A stretch of DNA of 64,000 nt from Eurosta solidaginis (Eukaryota > Arthropoda > Insecta > Diptera > Tephritidae). A model generated the notes under the pieces. That model was given only the letters and a program-made list of their open reading frames with translations. It did no database searches and was not told the DNA's origin. The stretch's first letter is position 1. Every line of letters begins with the position of its first letter. Positions 10,108-21,090 of this stretch are shown here, piece after piece. The stretch spans positions 136,577,689-136,641,688 of the forward strand of contig NC_090321.1 in NCBI RefSeq assembly GCF_040869045.1, written 5' to 3'. Both the position numbers and the translations under genes were made by a program.

Positions 10108-12060
10108 CTACCAATCCCAACAGCTCGCTCCGTGTAACGCAGAAGTTCCTCTCTGGTTTTCCATTTTGTAATATGCAACTACATTCTCCTGTCCATCAAC
10201 CAGTTGTGACAAAACGCCTCCTATAGCATATCCACTCGCATCTGTATATAGAATAAATGTTGCTCCTGGAATCGGATATGCCATCATTGGGGCAGTGCAC
10301 AAACGCTCCTTCAATGTTTGGGAAGTCACCCTTCCTCTTTTTTCCATTAAAACGCTTTATTTTTTCTTGTAAGCTCATGGAGGCTATGGGCTACGCTGTA
10401 AAAGTTTGGTACAAATCGGTGGTAACCTGTGCACAGCCCAAGGAAACTTCTCAATTCATGTAGGTTCAGTGGTCTTGGCCAATCCTTTACTGCCTCTATC
10501 TTTTCATTCGCAGTACAGATGCCTTCTGTCGTTACCTTATGACCCAAATAATTTACTTCCTTTTTAAACAGCGAACACTTTTTGGGACTTAGTTTCAGAT
10601 CAGCATCCCTGCTGCTATTCTTGGAAAACCTCCTCCAAGTTCTTTAGATGTTCTTCGAAGTTTTTTCCCAATACGATGATGTCGTCTAGGTACACTAAGC
10701 ACGTTTTTCAATGTAGTCCTTTCAGTAACTGATCCATGAGTCTTTCAAAAGTAGCTGGTGCATTACATAGTCCAAAAGGCATCACTGTAAATTGCCAAAG
10801 ACAATCACCGACACTGAAGGCTGTTTTCTTTTTGTCTTCCTCCTTCACTTCCACTTGCCAGTATCCGCTTTTCAAGTCCAGTGTGGAAAACCGTTTCGTA
10901 CCAGGGAGCGAGTCCAGAGTGTCGTCAATTCTTGACAATGGGTAGCTAACCTTTTTTGTAACGTCATTCAATTTCCGGTAGTCCACGCAAAACCTCATTT
11001 TTCCATCCTTCTTCTTTACAAGTACTACCGGTGAGCTCCATGGACTAGCTGATGGTTCGATGACGCCGCTGTCGCTCATTTCTTGTATGATTTGACTCAC
11101 AACTTCCCGCTTCGCCAGTGGAACACTACGTGTAGCTTGACGGATCGGCCTCGCAACTCCAGTGTCAATTTGATATTTCACAACGTTGGTGCGCCCTGGT
11201 TTGTAGCCATCTTGGTCAAATATTTTCGCGTATTTTAGGAGCAGTTGTTTTGCCTTACTCTGATAGTCTTCCTCTAGTCCCTCCGTCCATGCCATGATGT
11301 CATCTGAAAGATCAATATTGCTAGTTGAAACCTCCTCCTGGAGCTGTTCACAATTGATTATTACTTCAGCCTCTTGGCATCTTCCCAAAATAGCTCCTCT
11401 GGTCAGTTTGAGTGGTGACTTCAAGTCATTGAGTACTCTTACCGGGATAGGTCCATCTTGTTTTGTTATAGCCAGGGGTTTTCCTAAAAGTACGTTCGGT
11501 GTTGATTTGTTTGCTGCTTCGACAACCCACAATTTGTTTGTCCCACAATCTCCATCAACCTTTGCTCAGATGACTGCTTCGGAATTTGGTGGTATTTGCT
11601 GACTCTCTTCCACCAACACTCGTTTACTGCTGTAGCCTCTCTCGTAATCGAAATTAAGTGGCACATCCATGTTCTTATATCGCATCGTCTTGCTTTGCAT
11701 ATCGATCTTGATGCATTGGTGGATTAAGAAGTCCATTCATATTATGATTTCATCAGCAATATCTGCCACTAAAAAAGTGTGTAGTACCGTGACCTTCCCA
11801 ATTGCTACTTCACATGATACTTCTCCAAATACCTGGGTGTCTTCTCCCGTGGCTGTACACAATCTTGCTCCAAGCAATGATCTTATCTTCTTGTTGACTA
11901 AATCTGATCGAATGATGGAATGGGATGCACCCTACACTCTAAAGTCAGTAAACGTTCCTTTCCATCCACATGTCCTCCGACAGTAAGATTGCTTGTCCTT
12001 CTTCCAATTTGCGAGATAGAGATTATCGGGCATTCAATTGAGGGAGCCAGCTGTCGCCCC
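10108..12060 (-). pseudogene. Pol: protease, reverse transcriptase, start of RNase H
   Basis: Protease-like sequence (GARLCTATGED, EVAIGKVTVLHTFLV) lies at about 11700-11880. The longest frame (10708-11532) has the tether, ARPIRQATRSVPLAKREVV, then the RT motifs SPWSSPVVLVKKKDGKMRFC, DYRKLND, STLDLKSGYWQV and MPFGLCNAPATFERLMD. YLDDIIVLGK follows after a stop near 10705. The RNase H start (FILYTDASGYAIGGVLSQ) is at about 10190-10260 and then the element breaks off. Confidence 0.85.
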
Positions 12061-12076
12061 TTGCGGCTTACTCGCT

Positions 12077-12848
12077 TTAGTTTAATGATTTAGTGGATTT
12101 GGAGATTTGCTCATCTCCTTCAGCTCTGCGTTTACGGCCACCCACATTGCTGGAACTGTTAGGATTGGTACTGAAATAACGTGCAATGTGCCCTGGCATT
12201 CCACATTTAAAGCATTTGACGGCACCATCGTTTTTCTCTTGCGTTCCTTTTAATGCTTCCAAATTGCGTCTACCCAGTCTGGCCTTTCCATTTCCACGCG
12301 ATGAGCTTTGTATGCGGGCTTACTCAAAAGTGACGCTGTTTCCTGAGTCACTGCATGGAATACCGTTTCTGCGAATGTGGGTTTTGGGTTTGCATATGTC
12401 GCTCGCTTCGTTTCTACATCCCGTATGCCATTTATAAAACTCTGGATTTTTACCCACTCGGTGTACTCCACGGGTGCGTCCGCATTTGTCAAATGAGCCA
12501 ACCATTCAACATCCGAAGCAAACTCTTGCAAAATCTCATTAGCTTTTTGGTAACGGTTTTGCAATTCTATTTGATATATCTGTTTCCTGTGTTCGCTTCC
12601 GTACCTTCGTTCTACAGCAGCCATCAATGCACCATAACTGTCCCGTTCGTACTCTGGAATAGTATTTAAGAATTCGGCAGATGGTCCTTTCAATGCTACG
12701 AAGAGTGGAGCAACTTTATCTTCGGAATTCCAGTTGTTCACTATTGCGTTCTTTTCCAATTGTAGCTTAAAGACCTTGAAAAGAACAGAACCGTCAAAGG
12801 ATGGTGTTTTTACTTTTGGATTACTCGTTGAAACTGCTGGGCGATTTA
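12077..12848 (-). pseudogene. Gag capsid and zinc knuckle
   Basis: The capsid part runs from LNRPAVSTSNPKVKTPSFDG through GPSAEFLNTIPEYERD, RRYGSEHRKQIYQIELQNRY and QSFINGIRDVETKRATY. The nucleocapsid knuckle near 12200 reads CFKCGMPGHIARYF, where the last cysteine of the CX2CX4HX4C box is replaced by phenylalanine. The relative at 29380 keeps it as IARHC. The frame shifts between capsid and knuckle. Confidence 0.8.
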
Positions 12849-12860
12849 GTTGCAGCTGCT

Positions 12861-15437
12861 GTTGTTGTTGTTGTAGCAATGCTTCGCCCCACCTAACAGC
12901 CGCGACCGATCACAAATTGTCATCAATATCCTCTAACGGGAGTCCAAGGAAACTTGCTGTTTCAACAGGGGTGGACCATAAGGAAAGGGGTGTTAGAGGC
13001 GTTGGTTCCACATTACAATTAAAGAGATGGTTGGTGTCATGTGGGGACACATTGCAAGCGGGGCATACATTTTGTATGTCGGGGTTGATTCTGGATAGGT
13101 AAGAGTTTAACCTGTTACAGTATCCAGAGCGAATTTGAGCGAGAGTGACACGCGTTTCCCTTGGGAGTATGCGTTCCTCTTCCGCGAGTTTTGGATACTT
13201 TTCTTTGAGTACTGGATTCATCGGGCAATTCCCGGCATAAAGGTCCAACACCTGTTTATTGAGTTCACTAAGGACCTGCTTGTGTTTTTTCGCTTCATAC
13301 GGCTGGGTTCTCAGGTGCCGTATTTCTTCGAAATGCTTACGGAGATGACTCCTTAAGCCCCTAGGCGGTGCTGGTTCATCAATCAGATGTCTGTTGGGAT
13401 GCTCAGGTTTCTGGGTATTGAACAGGAACTGTTTGGTCAGCATCTCATTTCTCTCCCTGATGGAGAGTATTCTCGCCTCATTATGCAGATGGTGTTCTGG
13501 GGACATAAGAAGACAGCCCGTGGCAATTCTGAGAGCAGTATTTTGGCAGGCCTGTAGCTTCTTCCAGTAGGTAATTTTTATGCTTGGCGACCATATGGGT
13601 GACGCGTAGCACGTAATCGGCTGGCTAATTGCTTTGTATATAGTCATGAGCGTTTCTTTATCTTTTCCCCAGGTACTGCCAGCGAGGAATTTGAGGATTT
13701 TGTTACGGCTCTGAATTCTCGGAACAATTGCGGCTGCGTGCTCACCAAAATGTAGATCCTGATCAAACGTCACACCAAAGATTTTGGGGTGTAGGACAGT
13801 CGGTAGCGTAGTGCCATCGACGTGGATGTTCAAAATGGTCGACATTTGGGACGTTCATGTTGTAAATAAGGTCGCGGAAAATTTAGTCGGTGCTAATGCC
13901 AGGTTTCGCGAGGCGAAAAAACTGGGGAGATCAGGGAGTTAGCCGTTTATTTTATTGCATAGCTCATCGATCTTTGGGCCTGCGCCTGTGGCCATTATTG
14001 TGCAGTCATCGGCGTAGGAAACGATTGTGAATCCTTCCGGTGGTAGAAATTAAAAAAAAGTGGGGATAGGACACCACCCTGTGGCAACCCTTGTTTAATT
14101 CTCCTTGGTTTTTATGTTTCGTTTCTAAATTGCACCGATGCCTGCCGACCACCCAGATAATTTGCGGTCCACCTTTTAAGACATGGGGAAGGGTAGACCC
14201 TTCCAGGTCTTGCAGTAACGAGCCATGGTTGACCGTGCCAAAAGCTTTTGATAGGTCTAGCGCTACGAGTACTGTTCTATGGTGGGGGTAATGATTTAAA
14301 CCGCATTTTATCTGGGTGCTAATGGCATTTAGCGCGGTGGTAGTGCTATGGAGTTTTCTGAAGCCATGCTGATGAGAGTCTAGCTGTAAATTTGCTTAGA
14401 AATAAGGGAGCAAAATGGCTTCAAGCGTCTTTGCTACTGGCGATAGGAGAGATATCGGACGATACGACTCACCTATGTTAGCTGGTTTCCCAGGCTTTAG
14501 TAGCGGGACCTCCTTGGGCATTTTGCATTTCTCGGGTATGACAAATGTGGAAAGAGACAGGTTGAAGACATGCTCTAAATATTTGAAACCCTCTTTCCCT
14601 AGGCTTTTAAGCATCGGCATGGTTATGCCGTCTGGGCCTACTGATTTGGATGGTTTACCACGACCAATGGCGTCCTCAACCTCTTTAGCAGTGATGGTGA
14701 TTGGTGACGCGCTGAAATTGTGTTTATGTGCGTGTCTATTGGCCCTCCGTCTAACTTTGTCGACCGTAGAATGCATTGTATATTGTCGGCAGAAAGCGCT
14801 CGCGCATTTTTTCGCATCCGACAGCACTTTGTCGCCAAAGGCGGTGGAAACTTTGTCTTTGTGCTTAGTCGGATTCGATAGGGACTTTACGGTGGACCAA
14901 AGTTTACCCACACCGGTAGAGAGGTTACAACCTCTTAGGTGCTCCTCCCATTTCGTCCGCTTGTGTTCGTCCACAAGCAATCTGATGCGTTGGTTTATAT
15001 CCCTTATTTGGGGGTCGCCTGGATCAAGCTGTCTTATAAGGTCACGTTCTCTCGCTAAGTTTGCGGCCTCCGCCGGGAAGTGGGACCGGATTTCGGGAAT
15101 TCTCCCGGCGGGAATGAAACGTGCCAAGGCGGATTCAATGACCTTACGGAAGGCACGCTCCCCTTGGCGGGCATCAGTCGGGATAGGGAGGGCAGCAAAG
15201 AGGTTGTCTGTATAAGATTTATATTCTTTCCACTTTCCTTTTTTTGAGGTTTATGAAAGTGCGTTTTTCGGTGACGATGAAGTCGGCGGTACGCTCGAGC
15301 GAAATAAGTATAGGCAGGTGGTCGGATGCCAATGTTACCATCGGCTGCCAGTTGACGCAGTTTACGAGTTCTGCGCTCACGATTGAGATATCTGGCGAAC
15401 TATGACAGCTTCCTACCATACGTGTGGGGGCGTCTCC
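12861..15437 (-). mobile_element. LINE copy A inserted in gag, 5'-truncated
   Basis: The insertion is flanked by a 12-bp duplication, GTTGCAGCTGCT at 12849-12860 and GTTGCAACTGCT at 15438-15449 (+ strand). It begins within the endonuclease and ends with a GCTACAACAACAACAACA tail. Removing it rejoins the gag frame. It is the same family as copy B and as the fragment near 60003. Confidence 0.9.
12910..15419 (-). pseudogene. LINE copy A ORF2: end of endonuclease, RT, C-terminal zinc finger
   Basis: From right to left: the endonuclease tail with SDHLPI (15219-15419, carrying the catalytic histidine), then the linker and RT fingers (14396-15127; KEVEDAIGRGKPSKSVGPDG, SYRPISLLSPVAKTLEA). The RT palm follows in frameshifted pieces, with SYADD at about 14000-14025. 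The thumb and C-terminal domain are one frame at 12910-13845, ending with CPACNVSPHDTNHLFNC, a CCHC-type finger common at the end of Jockey-superfamily ORF2. The 311-codon C-terminal frame is intact, so the copy is only moderately old. Confidence 0.85.
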
Positions 15438-15449
15438 GTTGCAACTGCT

Positions 15450-15611
15450 CGATACGTCCTCTCAAAGCATCCACATCGGCTTCGATAATTTCCTCAAACT
15501 GTAAAATTTTTGTATCCTGGGCCTCCAGCTTCGATGATACCCTTATCTCCTGTGCCTCCAGCTGCGAAGATATGCGGGCCTCCTGTGCTTTCAACTGCTC
15601 AGCCAACTGAG
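15450..15611 (-). pseudogene. Gag coiled-coil segment between two LINE insertions
   Basis: A short island encodes TSQLAEQLKAQEARI, QLEAQEIRV, KLEAQDTKI, then a linker to GRIEQLQ. These 11-residue QLEAQExxI repeats align with the coiled coil in the element at 28509. It is separated from the rest of gag by LINE copy B on one side and copy A on the other. Confidence 0.8.
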
Positions 15612-15624
15612 ATGTCATATATGC

Positions 15625-17569
15625 TGTTGTTTTGTTGTAGCAAAGTTTCGCCCCACCTAATAGCTGCGACCGATCACAAATTGTCATCAATATCATCTAA
15701 CGGGAGTAAGAAGAAACTTGCTGTTTCGTCAGGGGTTGACCATAATGAAAGGGGTGTTAGAGGCGTTGGTTCCACATTACAATTAAAGAGATGGTTGGTG
15801 TCATGTGAGGACACATTGCAAGCGGGGCATACATATTTTATGTCGGGGTTGATTCTGGATATGTAAGAGTTTAACCTGTTACAGTATCCAGAATGAAGTT
15901 GAGTCAGAGTGACTCGCGTTTCCCTGGGGAGTATGCGTTCCTCTTCCGCAAGTTTTGGGTACTGTTCCCTGAGTACTGGATTCACCGGGCAATTCCCGGC
16001 ATAAAGGTCCGACGCCTGTTTGTGGAGTTCACCAAGGACCTGCTTGTGTTTTTTGCTTCATACGGCTGAGTTCTCAGGTGCCGTATTTCCTCAAAATGCT
16101 TACGGAGATGACTCCTTAAGTCCCTAGGCGGTGTTGACTCATCAATCAGATGTCTGTTGAGATGTCCAGATTTCTGGGTATTCAACAGGAACTGTTTGGT
16201 TAGCATCTCATTTCTCTCCCTGATGGGGAGTATTCTCGCCTCTTTATGTAGGTGGTATTCTGGGGACATAAGAAGACAGCCCGTGGCGGTTCTGAGCGCA
16301 GTATTTTGGCAGGCCTGTAGCTTCTTCCAGTGGGTAGTTTTTAGGCTTGGCAACCATATAGGGGACGCGTAGCACGCAAACGGCTGGCCAATTGCTTTGT
16401 ATGTGGTAATGAGCGTTTCTTTGTCTCTTCCCCAAGTACTGCCAGCAAGGGATTTGAGGATTTTATTACGGCTCCAGATTTTCGGAACAATTGCGGCTGC
16501 GTGCTCACCAAAATGTAGATCCTGATCAAACGTCACATCCAATGTTTTGGGGTGTAGGACAATCGGTAGCGTAGTGCCATCGACGTTGATGTTCAAAATG
16601 GTCGACATTTGGGACGTCCATGTTGTAAATAAGGTCGCGGAGGATTTAGTGGGTGATAATGCCAGGTTTCACGAGGCGAAAAAAGTGGAGAGATCACGGA
16701 GGTAGCCGTTTATTCTGTTCCGAAGGTCATCGATCCCTGGGCCTGGGCCTGTGGCCCTTATTGTTCTGTCATCGGCGTAGGAAACGATAGTAACTCCTTC
16801 TGGTGGCGAAGGTAGCTTAGATATGTAGAAATTAACCAAAGTGGGGATAGGACACCACCCTGCGGAACCCCCTGTTCAATTCTTCTTGGTTTTGATGTTT
16901 CATTTATAAATTGCACCGATGCCAGCCGACCACCCCGATAATTTGTGGTCTACCTTTTTAGACATGGGGGAAGGGTATGGCCTTCCAGGTCTTGCAGTAA
17001 CGTGCCGTGGTTGACCGTATCAAAAGCTTTTGATAGGTCTAGCGCTACGAGTACTATTCTGTGGTGGGGGTTTTGATTTAAACCGCAATTTATCTGGGTG
17101 CTGATGGCATTTAGCGCGGTGGTGGTGCTATGGAGTTTTCTGAAGCCATGCTGATGGCAGGCTAGCTGCAAATTTGCTTTGAAGTAGGGGAGCAAAATGG
17201 CTTCAAGCGTCTTGGCTACTGGCGATAGGAGAGATATCGGGTGATACGACTCTCCTATGTTACCTGGTTTCCCAGGCTTTAGTAACGGGACCACCTTGGC
17301 CATTTTCCATTTTCCGGGTATGACAAAGGTGGAAAGAGACAGGTTGAAGACATGTGCTAAATATTTGAAACTGGAAGTGACGGGTGACTATGCCTGGGTT
17401 GTGGAAGGCCAGAATGCGACTGCTGTTGTGGCCCTGGGACTAGACGTCCTTGGGTAAGCATTGGGATACCCGGTGTATTTGGGTATGCGGCTTGGCAACA
17501 TGACACAATGAAATCCGTGGGGGGGTTGCCGTCGCGGAGACCATAATATCTAGGAAAGTGGCACCGTCC
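15625..17569 (-). mobile_element. LINE copy B inserted in gag, internally rearranged
   Basis: It is flanked by a 13-bp duplication, ATGTCATATATGC (15612-15624) and ATGTCACATATGT (17570-17582). It has the same family 3' end and ACAACAAAACAACA tail as copy A. The RT region is joined at about 17370 to a 200-bp segment that is not the adjoining part of copy A, so an internal deletion or rearrangement occurred. Confidence 0.85.
15674..17303 (-). pseudogene. LINE copy B ORF2: RT and C-terminal domain
   Basis: RT fingers and palm start (16950-17303; SYHPISLLSPVAKTLEA, CHQHGFRKLHSTTTAL, LDLSKAFDTVNHGTLL), SYADD near 16765-16790 in another frame, then thumb (15982-16608) and C-terminal finger CPACNVSSHDTNHLFNC (15674-15985). 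A frameshift near 15985 separates the last two. The sequence is close to copy A along its length. Confidence 0.85.
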
Positions 17570-17582
17570 ATGTCACATATGT

Positions 17583-17948
17583 CTTCTGTTCTTCCAGTTG
17601 AGATGACATTTGCCTTTCCTGGTCTTCAATCTTGGATGTTATACGTGTCTCCTGTGATTCCAGTTGAGATGCCATTGTCGATGTTTCAGCAGATATTGCA
17701 GCCAGTATCATGCTCAAGTGTGTGCTGGTAACTGTCTGCGATGCTTGGTTATTCTCTTCAATTTTTGTTGTTGATTCTTCCACATCAGGATAAAAGACAT
17801 ACTCGTCAACATTAATTCCTTCCAATTCCAATACCTCTCGTAGCCGTGCTTGAAGTTCGATCTTATTGCCGGTTGTATTCAATCCACGGCAATCCAACTC
17901 CTTCTTCAGTTGCTGGATCCTCAATTCACTCAACTTTGCCATGTCCAA
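17583..17948 (-). pseudogene. Gag N-terminus with SAP-like motif
   Basis: The frame begins MAKLSELRIQQLKKEL and continues RGLNTTGNKIELQARL, a SAP-like helix-turn-helix pattern otherwise known for DNA binding. A linker and the start of a coiled coil (QLESQETRI, QLEEQKTY) follow. It is cut at 17583 by LINE copy B. The same N-terminus occurs in the young element at 28132. The role in Gag is unknown; chromatin or nucleic-acid targeting would be inference. Confidence 0.8.
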
Positions 17949-17984
17949 GTTTTATTCGCACTCTTCGGAATTTATTCAACAATT

Positions 17985-18001
17985 CTTCTTTTGACACCAA
18001 T
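17985..18001 (-). other. Primer-binding site
   Basis: The minus strand reads TTGGTGTCAAAAG immediately inside the LTR. TGGTGTCA is the start of primer sites complementary to tRNA-Leu in several insect gypsy-type elements; the tRNA assignment is from memory. Confidence 0.65.
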
Positions 18002-18568
18002 TGTAACGAATTTAGTGCAATTCCTCTTATTTGCAATCTTCTACTAACGTTCGAATCACTAAACTGTTGAATAAATAACTCCACTATTCAATAATGCAAA
18101 ATGGCCTTTTTTAAAGTACTTCACAATAACACTTATACTTCGCAACTGATACCTTGTTTAAATCAAACTGACTTTGTGCCTCAGCTGTTGCCGCTTTTAT
18201 ACTGTCCGCTTTCCTCGACAACATACTTCTAGGCGCTTCTATTTCCAGAATTTACTAGTTAGTTATCAGCTATAAATTTCTCAGTTATAACTACAGATGC
18301 ACAATTTTACAGCTTCTCTCATACCCCATGCGCGTGTATATGTCAGTGGTACTTGCACAATTATTGCATACTTTCGGGGGTATCTCAGATATATGCATGT
18401 GGTTGTGCGTTGCTTCTCCGCTGCGTGTACGTCCATATGTGTAGGCATAATGATTGATTCGTTTATGTAGATACAAGTGACTGTCTGCTTTATTGTTGCT
18501 GTGGCTTCATTTACTTAGCATCAGACTAGTGATGTGAGTATCACTTAGTGTCACTAATATTCGTCACA
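18002..18568 (-). repeat. 5' LTR of the minus-strand gypsy element
   Basis: On the minus strand it starts TGTGACGAATATTAG and ends AAATTCGTTACA. It shares these ends, the segment ACATAAACGAATCAA, a TATAAAAGCGG box and AATAACT-type 3' sequence with the 647-bp LTRs at 27435 and 30551, but is about 80 bp shorter. Confidence 0.8.
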
Positions 18569-20790
18569 ATATTGTTATTTACAGTCAAAGCTAGGAGTCT
18601 ATGATCAGATATCACATCATCTAACGATAAAGAATTTGTGTAATCAACTATCAATAAGAGCATGATCATTGATGGTTTTAGAACCGTTGCCTTTTTTCTA
18701 TACATTTCTTTATTCAAACTATTTAAAAAGAGAAACCCTTTATTTAATACCGCATTCATATAGGTACTTAGCCTTGGAACGCATAACCGGGTACCCGTGT
18801 GCCCAGTAGCGACTTTAAACTACTTTAGGGATGGAACCACTCCACTAGAGTTCGTATCTAGGAAACTACACTCTTTCTGTATCGTTTAAATCAATGCTTG
18901 TAGGTTTCAGTTGAATGGTTCCCCAGATATAAGCTCTCAAAGTCCACACCTACGCGAGCGCATATTTTTTTTTTTTTTTTCAAAAAATTAATAATTAACA
19001 ATGAATTCAAATCAAATGGCCCAAGGCGAACATGTTTCCAAATTGCCCTTAAGTTGTTAAAAAAAGCAAATTACCCAAAAAAGGTGCCGATTTTAAAAAA
19101 AGTGTTATATTCCGATTGCCAAAAGAATAAGCGAAATCGGTAATGCAAAGTTCTTTTGTAGGTTGCAATGGTTTAAATACTCCCTTGAAATGATTCTCAT
19201 CTCATACTTAAGTTGAAGATATATGTATGTACGTATGAGAAGGGTTTAAAAGATCACTTGGTATATATTCAAAACTCTGTTTTTTATTTTCGAAACTGTA
19301 AAATAAAATCTGATATGTTAATTTTAATTTTCATAATCCGTCATTCCAAACCCAAGTCTCCCCGTTTGACATCTCTTATGGTTGGTGTTTATATCCCCAA
19401 CTAGCCCCTTGTAGTGAATTACATTGATTATAACCGCTCACCTACACGTTGCGGATCCTATTACAAATGTGATACGTAGGTACATACACATTTTCACCAG
19501 GTGAGGCTTTGTCTTTCCTAAGAAAACTCAAAGTGGTAAAGCAAAAGCTTCTCCAAGATAGCCTAACAAATGACCGGATGTGCTTCTACCCTAATGTAGC
19601 GGAATGTCGAACTAATCGGAAAACTGAAGCTACGCGGTCATCCATAATGAAATTTTATATCATAAGGCCGGAAAACAACAGTTATGACTAAGCATATAAC
19701 CTTAACATCTTTCAACTGAAAATCAGTCGACGTTCATACTAAAATATCGTTTTGGTGTAACGAAATCAATTTTTCCAAGACAAACGTCTGCAAATTTTAG
19801 ACATTTTGGACTACATTTTAAAAATCATACCCATGGTCCTTGTAAAATTGAAATTATGTAGATGCGCAGAGGATTGTACGATTTTCACCCATAAGTTACG
19901 CAATGATATCCACATAGAAAGCTTATGATTGCGAGGACGGCATTCTTGCCCGAATAGTTATTCCCTAACGTTTCAAAATGTTTTTCTGGTGAAGCTCGGC
20001 ACCATAGCGCTACAAAAATATCCGTCATAAAGTCTTCGGTGTTATACCTAGAGCTTCTAGGAAAGTGACGTCGAAGAAATTATGAGTTCGAGGTCGCAGT
20101 CCTATAGCTTCGATGCTAGTCATCAATTGGCTCTCGAAAATTGAGAGAATTTTATAAATTTTTCAAATTGATTTTTATGGATTCTCATCTTTGTTGGTTG
20201 TTTTGGAAATAATTCCTGTGGTTTGACGTTTGTCGATTCTTTATTCATTTCAAAGTATATGGTGATTGTCAGGAGGCATGGTAGCGACTGGTAGTCGGGA
20301 TTGCTAATGTTTGCTCTTCGGAAATTGTAGGTTTTTGAAACCCCCGAAAACACTGGTTCGATCATCAATAAGCCAGCATTGATCCTAAACAGCAAAAAGC
20401 TACAAATGATATAAAGAAATTGTGCCAACAACGGGGCGCCGACGACGTCGTACTTACTTTAAAAAACTTAATTTTTCCACTAAAACAAGGCAATTAGGAA
20501 AGGTTTTGTTTTTACTTATCCGGGGTGTTTGAGGATCGTTTAAAAAAATTCAAAAGTAACTCCTTGCCGAGGGACTGCCCTTCATTCACTTACTCCAGGC
20601 AGGCTTTGAACCTAAAAATATAAATATACTTAAAATGGTCATACTTTACTGTATGTCCCATGTAAAGCGTAGTTTTACCAATTGAAAACGATAAAAAAAT
20701 AACATAAAAAAAATTTTAATAAATTGAATTAAATAAAATAAAATGAAACAATAGATAAAAATATAAAAATTAGTTTAAGTAAATAAACTA
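18569..20790. other. Noncoding sequence, no gene recognised
   Basis: Several short frames of 60-100 codons occur but none shows a motif. There is a T run at 18967-18980 and many AT-rich tracts. I see no repeat partner elsewhere in the window. Confidence 0.5.
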
Positions 20791-20794
20791 AAAA

Positions 20795-21090
20795 AACACG
20801 CTTTTATAGCAAACCGAACTAAAAAATAGAAAATAATTTTCAATTAAAAAGAGTTTATATAACAGTAGTAGGAGGTCAAACAATCGTTTATGGTTAATCA
20901 CCTCAAAATAAAATTATAATAAAATTTAAGTTATTAACAGAATAATTTAATTCAGAGTAAAAAGCGTGGGGTGCATTTTACTACATTTCATATCTTTGCT
21001 CTCAGATAGTTGCCAATAAAATGATTGTAATATTCAATATCAAGCACCCCACGCTTTTTACTGTGAATTAAATTATTATGTTAATAACTT
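20795..21090. repeat. Foldback palindrome, left arm, loop and part of right arm
   Basis: The left arm (about 20795-20972) runs from AACACGCTTTTATAGCAAAC to GTAAAAAGCGTGGGGTG. The loop is about 70 bases. The right arm starts CACCCCACGCTTTTTAC at 21042 and is interrupted at 21090 by the copia element, resuming at 23497. Confidence 0.8.

Larger units (their letters stand above)
10100..18568 (-). mobile_element. Ty3/gypsy LTR element with SAP-like Gag, 3' end missing, two LINEs inserted
   Basis: Read on the minus strand: 5' LTR (18568-18002), primer site, Gag N-terminus, LINE copy B, Gag coiled coil, LINE copy A, Gag capsid and zinc knuckle, protease, reverse transcriptase, start of RNase H. It stops near 10108, so the rest of RNase H, integrase and the 3' LTR are gone. 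It is a diverged relative of the young element at 27435-31197. Confidence 0.85.

Noticed and set aside
19213..20431. Short frames in 18569-20790 as host genes
   Set aside because: All are under about 100 codons, without motifs, splice-linked partners or repeats elsewhere.
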